Below the pieces are notes generated by a model. The model made no database searches, had not been told where the DNA came from, and worked only from the letters and a program-made list of their open reading frames with translations. The position numbers and the translations under genes are program-made. A stretch of DNA of 64,000 nt. It comes from Nicotiana tabacum (Eukaryota > Streptophyta > Magnoliopsida > Solanales > Solanaceae). Shown here one piece after another: positions 44,558 through 56,212 of the stretch (within the stretch, counting starts at the first letter, position 1; the number at the start of each line of letters is the position of its first letter). The DNA is taken from contig NC_134097.1 of assembly GCF_000715075.1 (NCBI RefSeq), positions 68,109,190-68,173,189 on the forward strand, read 5' to 3'.

Positions 44558-47500
44558 TGTGAGCACGTGATTTTTTCCCTACGAGAACTACTCTCAAAAA
44601 TTCAAAATAAAATAGTTTTGTGTTGTTTGTGATTTATTTGTATTTTTGTTTGTGCATGTTTATTTCTTCTTTAATTAAGAAAAATACAAAAATATGTGTT
44701 GCGTGTGTATTTAGGATTTAATTTTACAATTAGGAATTAGTTAAACAATATTAGGATTTACGAGAATGAAAATCACAAAAAATATGTACTTGGCATTTTT
44801 TGGCATTTAATGTCAAATTGTGTGGTTTTATTTTAATTGGTATTTAATTGTGTGTGATGATTGTTATTAGGAATTAATTAGTATTTTTAATTTGATTTAT
44901 TTAATTTATAATTTTTAGTTTTATTAATTAGGAAATAAAAGAAAAAAGAAGAAAAGGAAACAAAATGGAAACCGGACTAGGCCAAATTGGCCACAGCCTA
45001 GTTCTTACCCCCCAAAAAAACAAAAAATCAGTCCAATACCCGCCCCAATCCTGTCCATCTCCAGATATATCCAAACGACATCGTATCTGGCCAATAGATC
45101 CAAGCCATTGATTTGTTTGATCGAACGGTCCAGATCACCCCTCCCATAACCTGTTTTTGACCCATTCCCTGTACCCTGTCTAACCCGATCCCCTCACAAG
45201 ACCAAACAACGTCGTTTCTCATTAGTGAAGTAATCCAAGCCGTTGATCGTGAATGATCCAATGGCCAAGATCAAATCCCCACCCCACTATATATTCCTAA
45301 AACCTCACTCCACACCCCCTAAGCCATACCCCCCCTCGCCTTTGTCTCTAACCTAGAGACAAGCCCAACACCCTCCACCTTCAACCACCGCCCTCCGCCT
45401 ACCGAAAATCACCTCACGGCGGTTTCGGTGGCCCAAACAACCCCAAAATTACACCACAGCCTCCCCACGACGTCCTCTTTCCAAATCCCGAATCAGTTTT
45501 CTTCGAATCAGTACCATACGCTTCGAATCTTCAATCGAAGATCAGTCCCAAAACACTAGTTCGTCCATTTGACCCCAAAGTTACACCACTGAACCACCTA
45601 GCTACCCTCGTCCCAAATCCCACCCCAGTTCTGTCTGAATCTTGTTAGAGCCTTTCGAATTTCAAATCGAAGGCAAACCCTAAAAGAACCAAACTTCAGA
45701 CTGTGTACGAAGTTAAAAATTTGAGGTTTTAACCGACTTTAGTCGAGTGTTCTCAGTCGAGAACACTCGATTAAGGTCCGTTTTGGCTTCAAAATTTCAA
45801 GACGAAGTGTCGACTAAAACGGATTAAGTTTGGTCTGAATTTTTGAGGTATTTCTTTTGTTTTCCTTTTTCTTTTGTTGTTGTTTTATTTTGACTGATTA
45901 AATCGTCATTTTTGTCAAGTAGTTTTTCCCCCTTCTCCATCAGACCATTTTCTTAGTCCAGTTTTCTTCTGTCAATTAATAACATATGCTATAAATAGTT
46001 TCGTCGATTAATTCATTCTTGTTTGTAGACCAGTAGTTTTGTCAAATGGTTTGATGTCGAGTGTTGTATGTACTGATCCTTAGACACTTAACTTCAGGGC
46101 TCATTGTCAATATACTGATAGTGATCATGCACTTTGTACAGATTTGACTTAGAAGTGTGTTAGTTTAATCCCTGTATCAACGTGATTTTGATTCAATTTC
46201 AGCTTCAGCTTCAATGATTCTGTTGGGTTCTGTGTGTTGTTATTATGATTTAAATTCAGTCCATTTGTTCCAATTTCATCTTTAGTCATTCAGTTGTTAG
46301 GCATTTGATAGGCTGGATTGGTTATAGCTGAGGTTTTTAGAGTTTAAATTCAGTTCATTTAGATAATCAAATTAAGAATCAATGTAGTTAATTGTTAAGT
46401 GGATTGGTTATAGATGATGGGTAGTAATTACAAGGGTTTCAGGGGTAATTTGGGAATTGAAAACTTGAAGAAATGGGTAGTCTGAGTGTTCTGTTCACTA
46501 AGCACTAGTGTACCATTAAAATAAGGCATTTGTTTAATAATTAGTGGGGAACAAAACATAATGGTATAGGGAGGCTTAAAAGGAATTGATTAAAATATGT
46601 TGCCCATACCTACTTGAACTTTAAATAAAGGAAAGACAAGGGTTAATAAAAAAAAAAGCATACTCTAGTGGAGCTCTAAAGAGTATCATGGGCAGAATTA
46701 GTTTCTTAATTCTGCCTAGTGTTCTTACGAGCTGGCAGGGTCAGTGTTTGGGTATAAATGGAGGGACTTAAGACAGAGTTAGGGGATGAAACCTTAAGGA
46801 AAAGAGTTGAGAGAGCTTTTACTGTTTCATTACCTTAATTAACTTGTCAAAATCTCAGCCAGTAGTCCAGCTCCCTGAGAATCATAAACAGTTTTAAAAT
46901 TCTTTGCTTCAAGTTTCAAAGATCACTTTTGAGAGTCTTTAATCAGTTAGAGAGGGTCTTGAAAATCAGTTTCTAAAGCTTAAAGACTGGAGAGCTTGGT
47001 CAGTCTTTGAACAATATTCTGAGGAGTTCAGAGAGTTTTTGAGAGTTCTTTTGAAAGGCAGTCAGTTTTGGAACTAATTTCGAAAGCTTAAAGTCAGTTT
47101 CTGAGAGTTTAAAAGATCAGTTTTGTAGTAGAATATTGGCTTGACTCAAGCTTAGTTGAGTCTGTTTGTGGCTGTTTGGAACTTCAAATTGCTGCTGTGA
47201 ACTGCTGTTGTATTGTTGCTCTTATTACTACTGCAGCTAATCTTTCTTCTACTTTATTTATTTTCCAATTCCAGGTACACAACTTGACTTCAATAATTGT
47301 GAAGCTGAAATGTAAAGGATGAACTTGTAATTGATGCCTGAAGATTTTAATTTAATTCAGTTTCTGATTTGTATATTTGAACGTTTTTGTTTGTTAAGGA
47401 TGTTTAGACTCTTGTTTATAGTTGCGTTGGCTGAACTGAACTGGGTTATGCAATAACTGGATTATAGGCTATTATAGCTTAGTTTTCTTGGATTGGTTTT

Positions 47501-49007
47501 CCCAGTAAATCACAATTGTAGTTAATTCCTTGTTAGCTGATTCTTGCACCTGTTGGGTACTGGTTGTAGCCAAATTCATGGTACAGAGTAGTTCATGACT
47601 AGTCATAGTTAATTTCGTGTTAAGGACCTTTGTGAATCCGCTTACCGTAGTATAAGATAAAACCTGGAGTGGCTATTTTGTTTCATTCTCAACAGGTAAT
47701 TTAAATATGACCAGGTTGTATAGGGATTGTAGTAGACTGCCAAAATTTACCTGGATGGTTTACTACGGCTGTATAGTGTGACTTGATGTCAGTAGTTCTT
47801 TTAGAACCTTAGTTAAAAGGCCTACCTTGAATGTTTAATTTCAGTAGTTATAAAATAGGCTTGAATGGTTTTTAGTCTCAATGTGTCCTTCAGCAGTTCT
47901 ATTAGGAAATCGTGAATCATTAAAGTGGTTAGTGTTAGTTTATTTTTTTCATGACAGTTCTTAAGCATTGATTCGTTTCAATAATTGTAAAACCAAGTTC
48001 AAATAGCTCCGGATTTCATATAGTTCACTTCCGTATCCCAGTAGTTTAAAATACCAAGTTATTCGAGTACTAGTTCAGTACTGATAATGTAAATAAAGTA
48101 TTGTTTGGGTCTGGGCCATCAGATGATTCGTTTGGAGCTGATTGGGCTGCCTAGATTCGTGTTGTGATGTTCCCGTCCAGGCTCGAACCCCGGTCTCGTT
48201 GGGCTACAAACGTCCTTGTAGGCCCAATGTTGGAGGCAACCTTTCTCATAGTAAGGTTGTTGACGTATTAATTAATTAGGGCCTTTTCTTTATTTTTTAG
48301 AGACAAAATAAAAAATAGCAAATCATAGTCGCTTTTAGGTTTGCCTTTTAAATAATAAATGAGACGAGCCTCGCCAAACAAAAATACATAAATTGTGGGG
48401 CCCTTAATAAATGGTTAAAATGAAACATTTAGAATTCGGGATGGGCCGTTTAGTGAATTTCACGGCCCTCCCAAAGATAATAACGCGCTAGTCATTTTAG
48501 ACGCACTTTTAATAATTTACTTTCTTAAACTCGGGTGCACATTTATGTGACCCAAATCCAAATCTCAACGGAGTCGAAATGTGTGAATAACCACGAGTAC
48601 ATTGATGTGACGTGGTTCGAGATATGTTTTCACGACGTTGTAATTCTCGTTAAAAATAATAATAATAAAAGTGGTAAAAAGTTAAAATTTGCACATAGGT
48701 TCAACATGTATTAAAATCAGATAAATAAGCCGAATATGACATTTGAGCGACCGTGCTAGAACCACGGAACTCGGGAATGCCTAACACCTTCTCCCGGGTT
48801 AACAGAATTCCTTATCCGGATTTCTGGTTCGTGGACTATAATACAGAGTCAATCTTTTCCTCGATTCGGGATTCAACCGGTGACTTGGGACACCATAAAT
48901 CTCCCAAGTGGCGACTCTGAATTAAATAATAAATCCCGTTTCGATTGTCCTTTAATTGAAAAAACTCCCCTACGACCTTGCGGGCGCAGGTAAAAAGGAG
49001 GGTGACA
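44558..49007 (+). repeat. 5' LTR of Ogre B
   Basis: 4.45 kb, TGTGAGCACGTG to GGAGGGTGACA. It matches 60624-64000 closely along the whole overlap; the two copies look more alike than the A pair, suggesting a more recent insertion. The last ~500 bp (GAGCGACCGTGCTAGAACC, CGGGTTAACAGAATTCC) also resemble the matching end of the A LTR. Confidence 0.93.
46751..46762 (+). promoter_or_regulatory. Candidate TATA box in Ogre B LTR
   Basis: GGTATAAATGG, followed by GGGACTTAAGACAGAG. It is conserved in the 3' LTR near 62823. Another candidate, CACTATATATTCC, lies near 45288. Neither can be chosen with certainty from sequence. Confidence 0.3.
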
Positions 49008-49011
49008 GCTC

Positions 49012-49029
49012 TGGCGACTCTGCTGGGGA
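49012..49029 (+). promoter_or_regulatory. Primer binding site of Ogre B (tRNA-Arg type)
   Basis: TGGCGACTCTGCTGGGGA, 4 nt after the LTR end (GCTC spacer), identical to the PBS of A. Confidence 0.88.
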
Positions 49030-50313
49030 TAATACCCAGAATCTCTGGTTCAGGGTTCAAGAATTCGAGCTTAGAATAATTGTTATTATTTGACTTTACT
49101 TATTATCTGATTTTATTACATGTTTTGGTTTAAATGTGCAAAATGTTGCTTTTAGCGCTTTGATATTATCTGAACTGTATATAAATTGTTACGAAACCCT
49201 TCTCTTCTCATCATCGGGGATCTGCTCGCTGGTCGAGACTCCCTATTCTGTTAGTGTCATACCTTGAAATAAGAAAGAGGCTCGGACAAGTTACTAAGCC
49301 GGATGGCCTTTTGGTTCCCGGTACGTAGCCCCCTCCTCGACTCGAGTTGTCCGCTCGGGTACACTGTCTAGAACAAATACCCAGGTTATAAACCTAGAAT
49401 AACTTAGCTTCATGCCGGATCCCTAGTAGGAATGTTTGATTGCATCACGTGCATTTGACTTTGGAGACTCAACACAGGGGTTGGGTCTGTCTAGGACAGG
49501 TGTACCAAAAATGACAAAAGACCATCCTGATGCATCTTACTTGCTACTTGTGCATTTGTTTGCTTCGGACTTGCATGTTGACCGCCTTTTGAATATTTTG
49601 AGGAAAGAGAGATAGAGTTACGAGGGTTAAAGAGAGTTAATCGCCTATTTTGAAGAAAAAACAATGTCCAAATAGTGTCGAAACTCTGTCGAATTTTTGA
49701 GAAAATGAAAAAAAGAAAAGAAAAAAAAAAGAGAAACTTGTTGTGAGTCTGTGAGTCATGTTGGGTTTGCGTTTTCTTTCTGTTCCGAGTCTGCATTTCT
49801 TTAGAGTATGATAGCTTGATTTCGGAGTCTGTTTGTCGTCTTTGCGTCAGAGTCTGTTGGTCTTTGAAACTTGTTGATATTGAGTCTGTGTAATCGAAGC
49901 ATCTGTTTTATAAAAGCTAAAAATCCCAAAAATGTTTTATTTACTTTCACACTTATCTGACAGAACTACGCACGGTCTGATTCATGCGGGGACATGATAC
50001 GTAGGCAATCTCTATAGGATTCGATCACCACTAAAAGGGAAAAGGAAAAATAAAGAAGGATAGAATAAAGAAAGTTTAAAAGAAGAAGCACAATTGTGAG
50101 AGGCCGGAATGACGCACGCAACCGAGGCAGATGTATGATAGAAAATGGTTAATTGCCTAGGTGCATTGCATCCCAACGTGTAATTGCATATGTGTTAAAC
50201 TCTAAAAACTAACAAGTTGTTGTTGTCCAGAGATTTCCAGCAGTTAGTTTATTTAGAGGATACTGGCACATTATCATTACCACACCAGATCAAAGGGACC
50301 AATACCGGAAATC
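49030..50313 (+). other. Leader of Ogre B
   Basis: Non-coding. 49030-49742 matches the A leader upstream of ORF1. From about 49745 it matches the A spacer between ORF1 and gag (17777-18060). It holds several GAGTCTG words (49746, 49785, 49831, 49852, 49881) and boundary motif B1 at 49963-50027. Thus the ORF1 module of A is cleanly missing at about 49742. Confidence 0.82.
49963..50027 (+). repeat. Ogre boundary stem-loop motif, copy B1 (before gag)
   Basis: GAACTACGCACGGTCTGATT, then CATG CGGGGA CATGATACGTAGG, and later GGATTCGATCA. Helix 1 is CTACG/CGTAG; helix 2 is TCATG/CATGA with a CGGGGA loop. Confidence 0.78.
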
Positions 50314-52029
50314 ATGTCTATCGTGGAGGTCGACACTAGTGTTGAGGTAGAGGAGTTGGACGTTAATAAAATAAAAGAGGAAATGTTCAAGCTTAAGCAA
50401 CAGATGGCCGAAATGTACCAGGCCTGGTCCCAAAGGCAATCACCACCGTCTTACCCAGCCAACCCGGCTTTTACCCCACCATTAGCTCAGTCTCAGGATC
50501 ATCCCGCCACCAATCCAGGTTTTCACATTTATCAACACTACCATGGCACTACTTCTCATATGCCGCAAGCTCCACCACCAAAATCGATTACATGCCCTCC
50601 TCCGCCAGTCACCCCTATCTTTGTGACATCTCCACCAGCTGCACTCCATAGATCCCTGAGTGAGCCCGTATTCCAAGCTCAAGACAACCAGTATTATCCC
50701 CCGGAACCCACCTTCAAAGTTCCCGAAATCGACCCATACGATCCACGTTTTGATCCCCCGAGAGAAGCTGAGAGACCAGCCAAAAATCCCGAACATGAGG
50801 ACATGTTCAGAAAAATGAAAAGCATAGAACAATCCTTTAGGTACATGAGAGGGCTAGGAGGTCAGGTAAGCGTGGCTTACAAAGATCTGTGTTTTTTCCC
50901 AAATGTACAACTATCGGCAGGGTTCAAAATGCCCAAATTCGACTTGTACAACGGACACGGTGATTCGGTGGCTCATCTGAGAGGTTTTTGTAGCAAGATG
51001 AGGGGAGAAGGCAGAAGAGATGAATTACTGATGGCGTATTTCAGCCAAAGTTTGAGTGGATCGGCATTAGAATGATACACCAGACAAGATCATAGCAGGT
51101 GGTACACATGGGACGATTTGGCCCAAGCATTCGCTTGTCACTTTCAATATAATCTTGAGATCATTCCGGACCGACTGTCCCTGACCAAACTAGAAAAGAA
51201 GCACAGTGAAAGCTTTAGAGAATATGGTTTCTGGTGTAGGGAGCAAGCAGCAAGGGTAGATCCCCCAATGAAAGAGAGCGAGATGGTTGATTACTTTTTG
51301 CAGGCTTTGGAGTCGACTTACCTTGGTCATCCGGTGTCCGCAATTGGCAAATCTTTTAATGAGGTTGTAAAAATGGGAGGCATGGTCGAGGAAGGGCTTA
51401 AGTCCAACAAAATCATGAGCTATTCAGCGATCAAGGCAACCACTCAGGCCATCCAAAACGGCACTGGGGGTGTACTTGGGAAGAAGACGAAAGAAGATGT
51501 CACGACTGTTGAGTCCGGAGCCTGGTTCGGATCTAGAGGCCTGTCACCCTACTATAGCCAATCACAACCCTACCACCAAAATTACCCCCACACTCCATAT
51601 AGCCCTCCAGAACATTACTACCCACCGCCAAATCCCCATTTTTCCATCCATCATGCACAAGCCTATACCCAAACCCTGGCACACGCACAATGGCGTGCAC
51701 CGGCTCCACAAAATCCATACCCAGCTCCACAAAACACATATCCACCCCCAAAGGCCTACAGAAATCCCCCCGGGACAGGTTTCCGACCAAACCAAGCCCT
51801 CAAGAATGAGAGGTCACAGAAGCGAAAGACTTTCACTCCACTGGGGGAATCATATACCAGTCTTTTCCACAGATTGAGGCAGTTGGGCATGTTGAATCCA
51901 ATTGAGCCTAAAATGCCAAATCCTCCCCCTAGAAATCTTGACCACTCGATGAGTTGTGAGTACTGTTCGGGGGTCCCTGGGCATGATACAGAGAAGTGTT
52001 GGAAACTAAAAACAGCTGTGCAAGATTGA
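50314..52029 (+). pseudogene. gag: Ogre B gag, one internal stop
   Basis: Starts at ATG 50314 (MSIVEVDTSVEVEELDVNK). A charged helix is followed by a long Pro-rich region (residues ~50-155). KMKSIEQSFRYMRGLGGQ precedes the Gag signature AGFKMPKFDLYNGHGDSVAHL at ~205. A TGA at 51073 replaces the Trp codon expected in ALE*YTRQD. The frame continues unchanged (WDDLAQAFACHFQYN, ESFREYGFWCREQAARVDPPM, MVDYFLQAL) into a Pro/Tyr-rich segment and a zinc knuckle CEYCSGVPGHDTEKCW at 51955-51999 (C-x2-C-x5-H-x4-C). It ends at TGA 52029, where a small indel shifts the frame. Confidence 0.9.
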
Positions 52030-52642
52030 TACTTATCGGATCGACGTTCAAGCCCCAGAAGCACCAAATATCAATCAGAATCCACTGTCAACTCACCAGG
52101 GGACACACATGATTGAGTTGATACACAAAGAGGGGGAGCCCAGGAAGCCCTCGCAGACGGTAATAATGATCCGTTCCAGCGAAACCAGCTCAAAGGAAAA
52201 AGTAACCAGTGGGAAATCAGTGGCCCAGTTGAGAGGGGTAGATGATAAGCCAGCTGTGATAGCCGAGAGAGGGTCGTCAAACATTGTTGCAGTGAAACCA
52301 AAGGAAGCTAAAGTGGTAGTGTCAGGGGTTGCAAGTAAACCTATTGTGGTCGTGAAGGGTGCTCGCACATAGCTTGTTATTATAAAACCAGTAACTCAGC
52401 TTCCAGTAATCAACATCAAGGCTGTTCCTTGGAATTATGAACGAGTGACGGTGATTTACAAGGGGAAAGAAGTCAAAGAAGAAGTTTGTGAAGTGCAAGG
52501 TTTGACTCGCTCAGTAAGGTGTTTTACTCCCGAGGAATTAAGAAGAGCTAAAGATAATTCAACGCCGGTAAAGAAAGCTATAACTAAAGAAGAGGCAGAG
52601 GAATTTTTGAGGAAAATGAAATGCATGACTATTCTGTTGTAG
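52030..52642 (+). pseudogene. gag: Ogre B gag-pro linker
   Basis: Second frame of the gag-pro gene after the indel near 52029. It carries IELIHKEGEPRKPSQTVIMIRSSE, a Lys/Val-rich linker, a TAG at 52370, then VPWNYERVTVIYKGKEVKEE and FTPEELRRAKDN, which align with MPWNYNKSVVTYKGKE and the following region of A. A further frameshift near 52620 leads into the protease frame. The original was one continuous gag-pro reading frame with 50314-53826. Confidence 0.82.
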
Positions 52643-53826
52643 AACAGTTGAGGAAAACGCCCGCTCAGATCTCATTACTCTCGTTGCTAATCCATTCAGA
52701 TGAGCCCTGTCAGTCACTGATGAAGATCCTGAATGAGGCCCATGTTCTCGACAAGATCTCGGTAAACCATCTGGAAAAGATAGCCAACAAGATTTTCGAA
52801 GTAAACAGAGTCACTTTTTCCGATGACGAATTGCCGGTAGAGGGTACTGAGCATAACAAATCCCTTTACCTGACAGTGAAATGCGAGGACGTCGTGGTTA
52901 CCCGGGTATTGGTTGACAATGGTTCAAGTGCAAACATCTGTCCTCTCTCCACTCTAAGCAAGCTAAAAGTAGAAGAGGAGAGGATCCATAAGAATAGTAT
53001 CTGTGTGCGGGGATTTGACGGCGGAGGCAAAAACTCAGTCGGGGACATAATGTTGGAGCTGACCATAGGTCCAGTAGAATTCACAATGGAATTCCAAGTG
53101 CTGGATATCGCTGTTTCCTACAATTTGCTGTTAGGGCGACCGTGGATTCACGCCGCTAAAGCAGTGCCATCAACACTCCATCAGATGGTCAAGTTTGAAT
53201 GGGACAGACAGGAAATAGTGGTGCACGGTGAAGATAATTTGTGCGCTCACAACAACACCATTGTGCCATTCATTGAAGTGGAAGATGACAAAGGACCATG
53301 GGTCTACCAAGTTTCTGATGCAATGTCAGTCGAGAAAGTTACAGAGGGGAAATGTATCCCGAATCCAAAGATAAACGCTGTCTCAGTCATGGTAGTGTAT
53401 GAAATGTTGAAAAATGGTTTTGTACCAGGAAAGGGTTTGGGATCAGCGTTGCAAGGCATCATATAACCCGTATCTCTTCTTGAAAACTTGGGAACATTTG
53501 GTCTAGGATTCAAGCCCACAGCCGCAGATATAAAAAGAGCCAGGAAATTGAAACAGAGGGCATGGGTCCTTCCAAAGCCGGTCCCACGTCTTTCCAAATC
53601 ATTTGTCAAGTCCGGTACGAGGAGTCTCTCTGTGACAGCAATTCCCAGTTCTATGATTAATCTTGACAAAGAGTTGATTGAAAGATTTGAGAAGTTGTTC
53701 GATAGTGTGAACATGGTGGAAAGTGGAGAGGGTTCTAGCAACACGGAAGTGCAATTTGTCGGGCCAAAAACAAAGCTTAATAATTGGAAGGCTACTCCTC
53801 TCCCTACTCGGAAGGAGTCTTGGTAG
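52621..53826 (+). pseudogene. pro: Ogre B protease with G-patch-like tail
   Basis: Retropepsin: VTRVLVDNGSSANICPLSTL with Asp99-Asn-Gly as active site, and YNLLLGRPWIHAAKAVPSTLHQMVKFEW at ~167-194. At ~258-281 comes MLKNGFVPGKGLGSALQGII, then one TAA (53464) and FGLGFKPTAADIKRA in the same frame: the G-patch pattern G-x2-x-G-K-G-L-G...QGI...GLG. The frame ends ESW-TAG at 53826, where the GT of GGTAG is also the presumed splice donor. The protease active site looks intact. The arrangement protease then G-patch resembles that of betaretroviruses. Confidence 0.82.
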
Positions 53827-54021
53827 TTCGCTTTGATTTTACTTTAAGTTTGTACGGATTATTCCAGGGTTGCAATCCAGATTTCATTTTTTCAGTTTGT
53901 TTGAGTGTGCAAACCTTGCTATCTTTTATCAATCAATGAAATACAATTTCCCTTTCTTCATCATTCCTGATGGTTTTCCTTTTGTTTTGTTTTCTTTTCT
54001 ATACAATTCTTTTTTCACTGG
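53823..54021 (+). other. Putative gag-pro/pol intron of Ogre B, acceptor mutated
   Basis: By alignment with A, the intron runs from GTAG at 53823 to CACTGG at 54021, 199 bp (198 in A). The pyrimidine-rich tract before the acceptor is strong (TTCTTTTTTCACTGG), but the terminal AG is GG. The phase would be correct: TG + C, then TCTAATGACATG in the pol frame. B may therefore splice poorly at this site. Confidence 0.6.
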
Positions 54022-54445
54022 CTCTAATGACATGGCGTGCATAAGGAATCCTCAACCCAGTCTTAAAAATCAATCTGATTCCGAAATGTTAGTTCAAGAA
54101 GTAGATTGTGCTTACGAATCAGAATATGATGATGAAGCCTTCGAAGAGATTAGTAAGGAGTTAATTCACTTCGAAGAAAAACCCAAACACAATTTGAATG
54201 ACACAGAAGCCGTCAATTTAGGGGACACAGACAATGTCCGAGAGACTAAAATAAGTGTCCACCTCGAGCCAAAAATCTGGGAGGAGTTAATCAAAGCACT
54301 CATCGAGTACAAAGATGTTTTTGCATGGTCATATGACGACATGCCGGGTTTAAGCACTGATTTAGTGGTCCACAGATTGCCCACTGATCCAGCACCCCCC
54401 CCCCCCCCCCCCCGTCAAGCAAAAGTTGAGGAAATTCAAAATTGA
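54022..54445 (+). pseudogene. pol: Ogre B start of pol
   Basis: In frame from the inferred acceptor: SNDMACIRNPQPS, an acidic segment (YESEYDDEAFEEISKEL), NLNDTEAVNLGDTDNVRETKISVH and VFAWSYDDMPGLSTDLVVHRLPTDPA. It then enters a run of 19 C residues (54395-54413) that shifts the frame; the RT continues in another frame from 54414. Confidence 0.82.
54395..54413 (+). repeat. 19-base C homopolymer in pol
   Basis: The matching place in A encodes a Pro-containing linker (HCSPVQQKQRKF) with only short C runs. The run changes the reading frame between the pol start and RT. It could be real slippage expansion or a sequencing/assembly length error. Confidence 0.9.
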
Positions 54446-55796
54446 TATGAGTGTGAAGATTAAAGAAGAAGTTACCAAACAGTTGGATGCAAAGGTTATT
54501 CGGGTCACCCGATATCCTGTTTGGTTGGCTAATGTCGTGCCCATACCGAAGAAGGATGGCAAGATCAGAGTATGCGTCGATTACCGCAATCTCAACAAAG
54601 CAAGTCTGAAGGATAACTTCCCACTACCCAATATCCACATTTTGATCGATAATTGTGCCAAGCGCGAGATTGGATCTTTTGTGGATTGTTATGTCGGGTA
54701 TCATCAGATTCTAATGGATAAAGAAGATGCAGAAAAGATGGTGTTCATCATGCCATGGGGAACTTATTGCTACCGGGTAATGCCATTTGGTTTGAAGAAT
54801 GCTGGGGCAACTTATATGTGGGCGATGACTACTGTATTTCATGATATGATACACAAGGAGATTGAGGTATACGTAGATGATGTGATCATAAAATCAAAGC
54901 ATCAGGCCGACCACGTCGAGGATTTGAGGAAATTCTTCCAGAGGCTTCGCAGGTACAACCTCAAGCTTAACCCCGCCAAGTGTGCATTTGGTGTTCCATC
55001 CGGAAAGCTGTTAGGATTCATAGTCAGTCGGCGAGGCATCGAGTTGGACCCATCAAAGATTAAAGCCATACAAGTTTTGCCCCCTCCGAGGAATAAGATT
55101 GAAGTGATGAGTCTGTTAGGAAGGCTGAACTACATCAGCAGATTTATTGCTCAGCTCACGACAACTTGTGAGCCTATGTTCAAGTTGCAGAGGAAGGACG
55201 TTGCGATCAAGTGGACTGATGAGTGTCAAGAAGCGTTTGATAAGATAAAAGGTTACTTGACAAACCCACCTGTGTTGGTTCCGCCAGAACTAGGGAGACC
55301 TTTGATTCTTTACTTGACAGTCTAGGAAAATTCATTTGGTTGTGTACTGGGGCAGCATGACGTCACCGGTAGGAAAGAACAAGCCATCTATTATCTTAGA
55401 AAAAAGTTCACAGCTTATGAGGTTAAGTACACTCACCTGGAAAGGACATGTTGCGCCCTAACTTGGGTGACACAGAAATTGCAACATTATTTGTCATCCT
55501 ACACTACCTACCTCATTTCGCATTTGGATCCGTTGAAGTATATCTTTCAAAAGCCTATGCCGACAGGAAGACTTGCAAAATGGCAGATTTTGCTCATAGA
55601 GTTTGACATAATCTATATGACTCGGACTGCGATGAAAGCCCAAGAATTGGCCAATCATTTGGCCGAGAACCCGGTTGATGAAGAATATGAGCCACTGAGG
55701 ACTTGTTTTCCTGATGAAGAGGTGATGCGTATTGATGAACTAGAACAGGCCGAAAAACCAGGTTGGAAACTTTTCTTTGATGGGCTGCTAACATGA
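54426..55796 (+). pseudogene. pol: Ogre B reverse transcriptase and first RNase H
   Basis: RKFKIDMSVKIKEEVTKQL, PKKDGKIRVCVDYRNLNK, Asp87 in FVDCYVGYHQ and YVDD at residues 149-152 show an RT with intact catalytic Asp residues. SLLGRLNYISRFIAQ follows. A TAG (55323) lies inside LTV*ENSFGCVLGQHD of the first RNase H, whose first catalytic Asp position holds Thr, as in A. The frame then continues through IYYLRKKFT, LERTCCALTW, HLDPLKYIF and WQILLIEFDIIYMTRTAMKAQELANHL to WKLFFDG, where a one-base loss in the G run ends it. Confidence 0.9.
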
Positions 55797-56185
55797 AAGG
55801 AGTCAGAATAGGAGTTGTGCTTATTTCTGAAACAGGGCATCACTATCCTGTTACGGCTCAGCTTCAGTTTTATTGCACCAACAATATGGCTGAATATGAG
55901 ACATGCATTTTGGGTTTGAAGCTAGCTGCAGACATGAATGTCCGGGAAGTTCTGGTCTTGGTAGACTCATATCTTCTAGTGCATCAAATTCAAGGAGAAT
56001 GGGAAACGCGAGATCTGAAGCTCATACCATACCGACAATGCTTGCATGACCTTTGTCAACGGTTTAGATCAGTGGAGTTCAAGCATATTCCAAGGGTCCA
56101 TAATGAGGTCGCCGATGCTTTGGCTACCCTAGCGTCAATGCTGCACCATCCGGACAAAGCCTATGTCGCTCCTTTGCACATTTAA
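55793..56185 (+). pseudogene. pol: Ogre B second (archaeal-type) RNase H
   Basis: The first Asp is in FFDG just before the frameshift (55780-55793). The rest is open: TNNMAEYETCILGLKLAAD holds the Glu, VLVDSYLLVHQIQGEWE the second Asp, and RVHNEVADALATLASM the last Asp. All four acids are present across the shift. The domain sits between the first RNase H and integrase as in A, which is the Tat-lineage order. Two stops (TAA, TGA) follow at 56183-56192. Confidence 0.85.
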
Positions 56186-56212
56186 GTATGAGATCAGCAT
56201 GCTTACTGCAAC

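Noticed and set aside
44373..44597. 74-codon frame crossing the F/Ogre B junction
   Set aside because: It spans an insertion border and reads F gag out of frame; a chance fusion.
51533..52368. Minus-strand open frames of 76-103 codons
   Set aside because: Antisense shadows of the gag of Ogre B.
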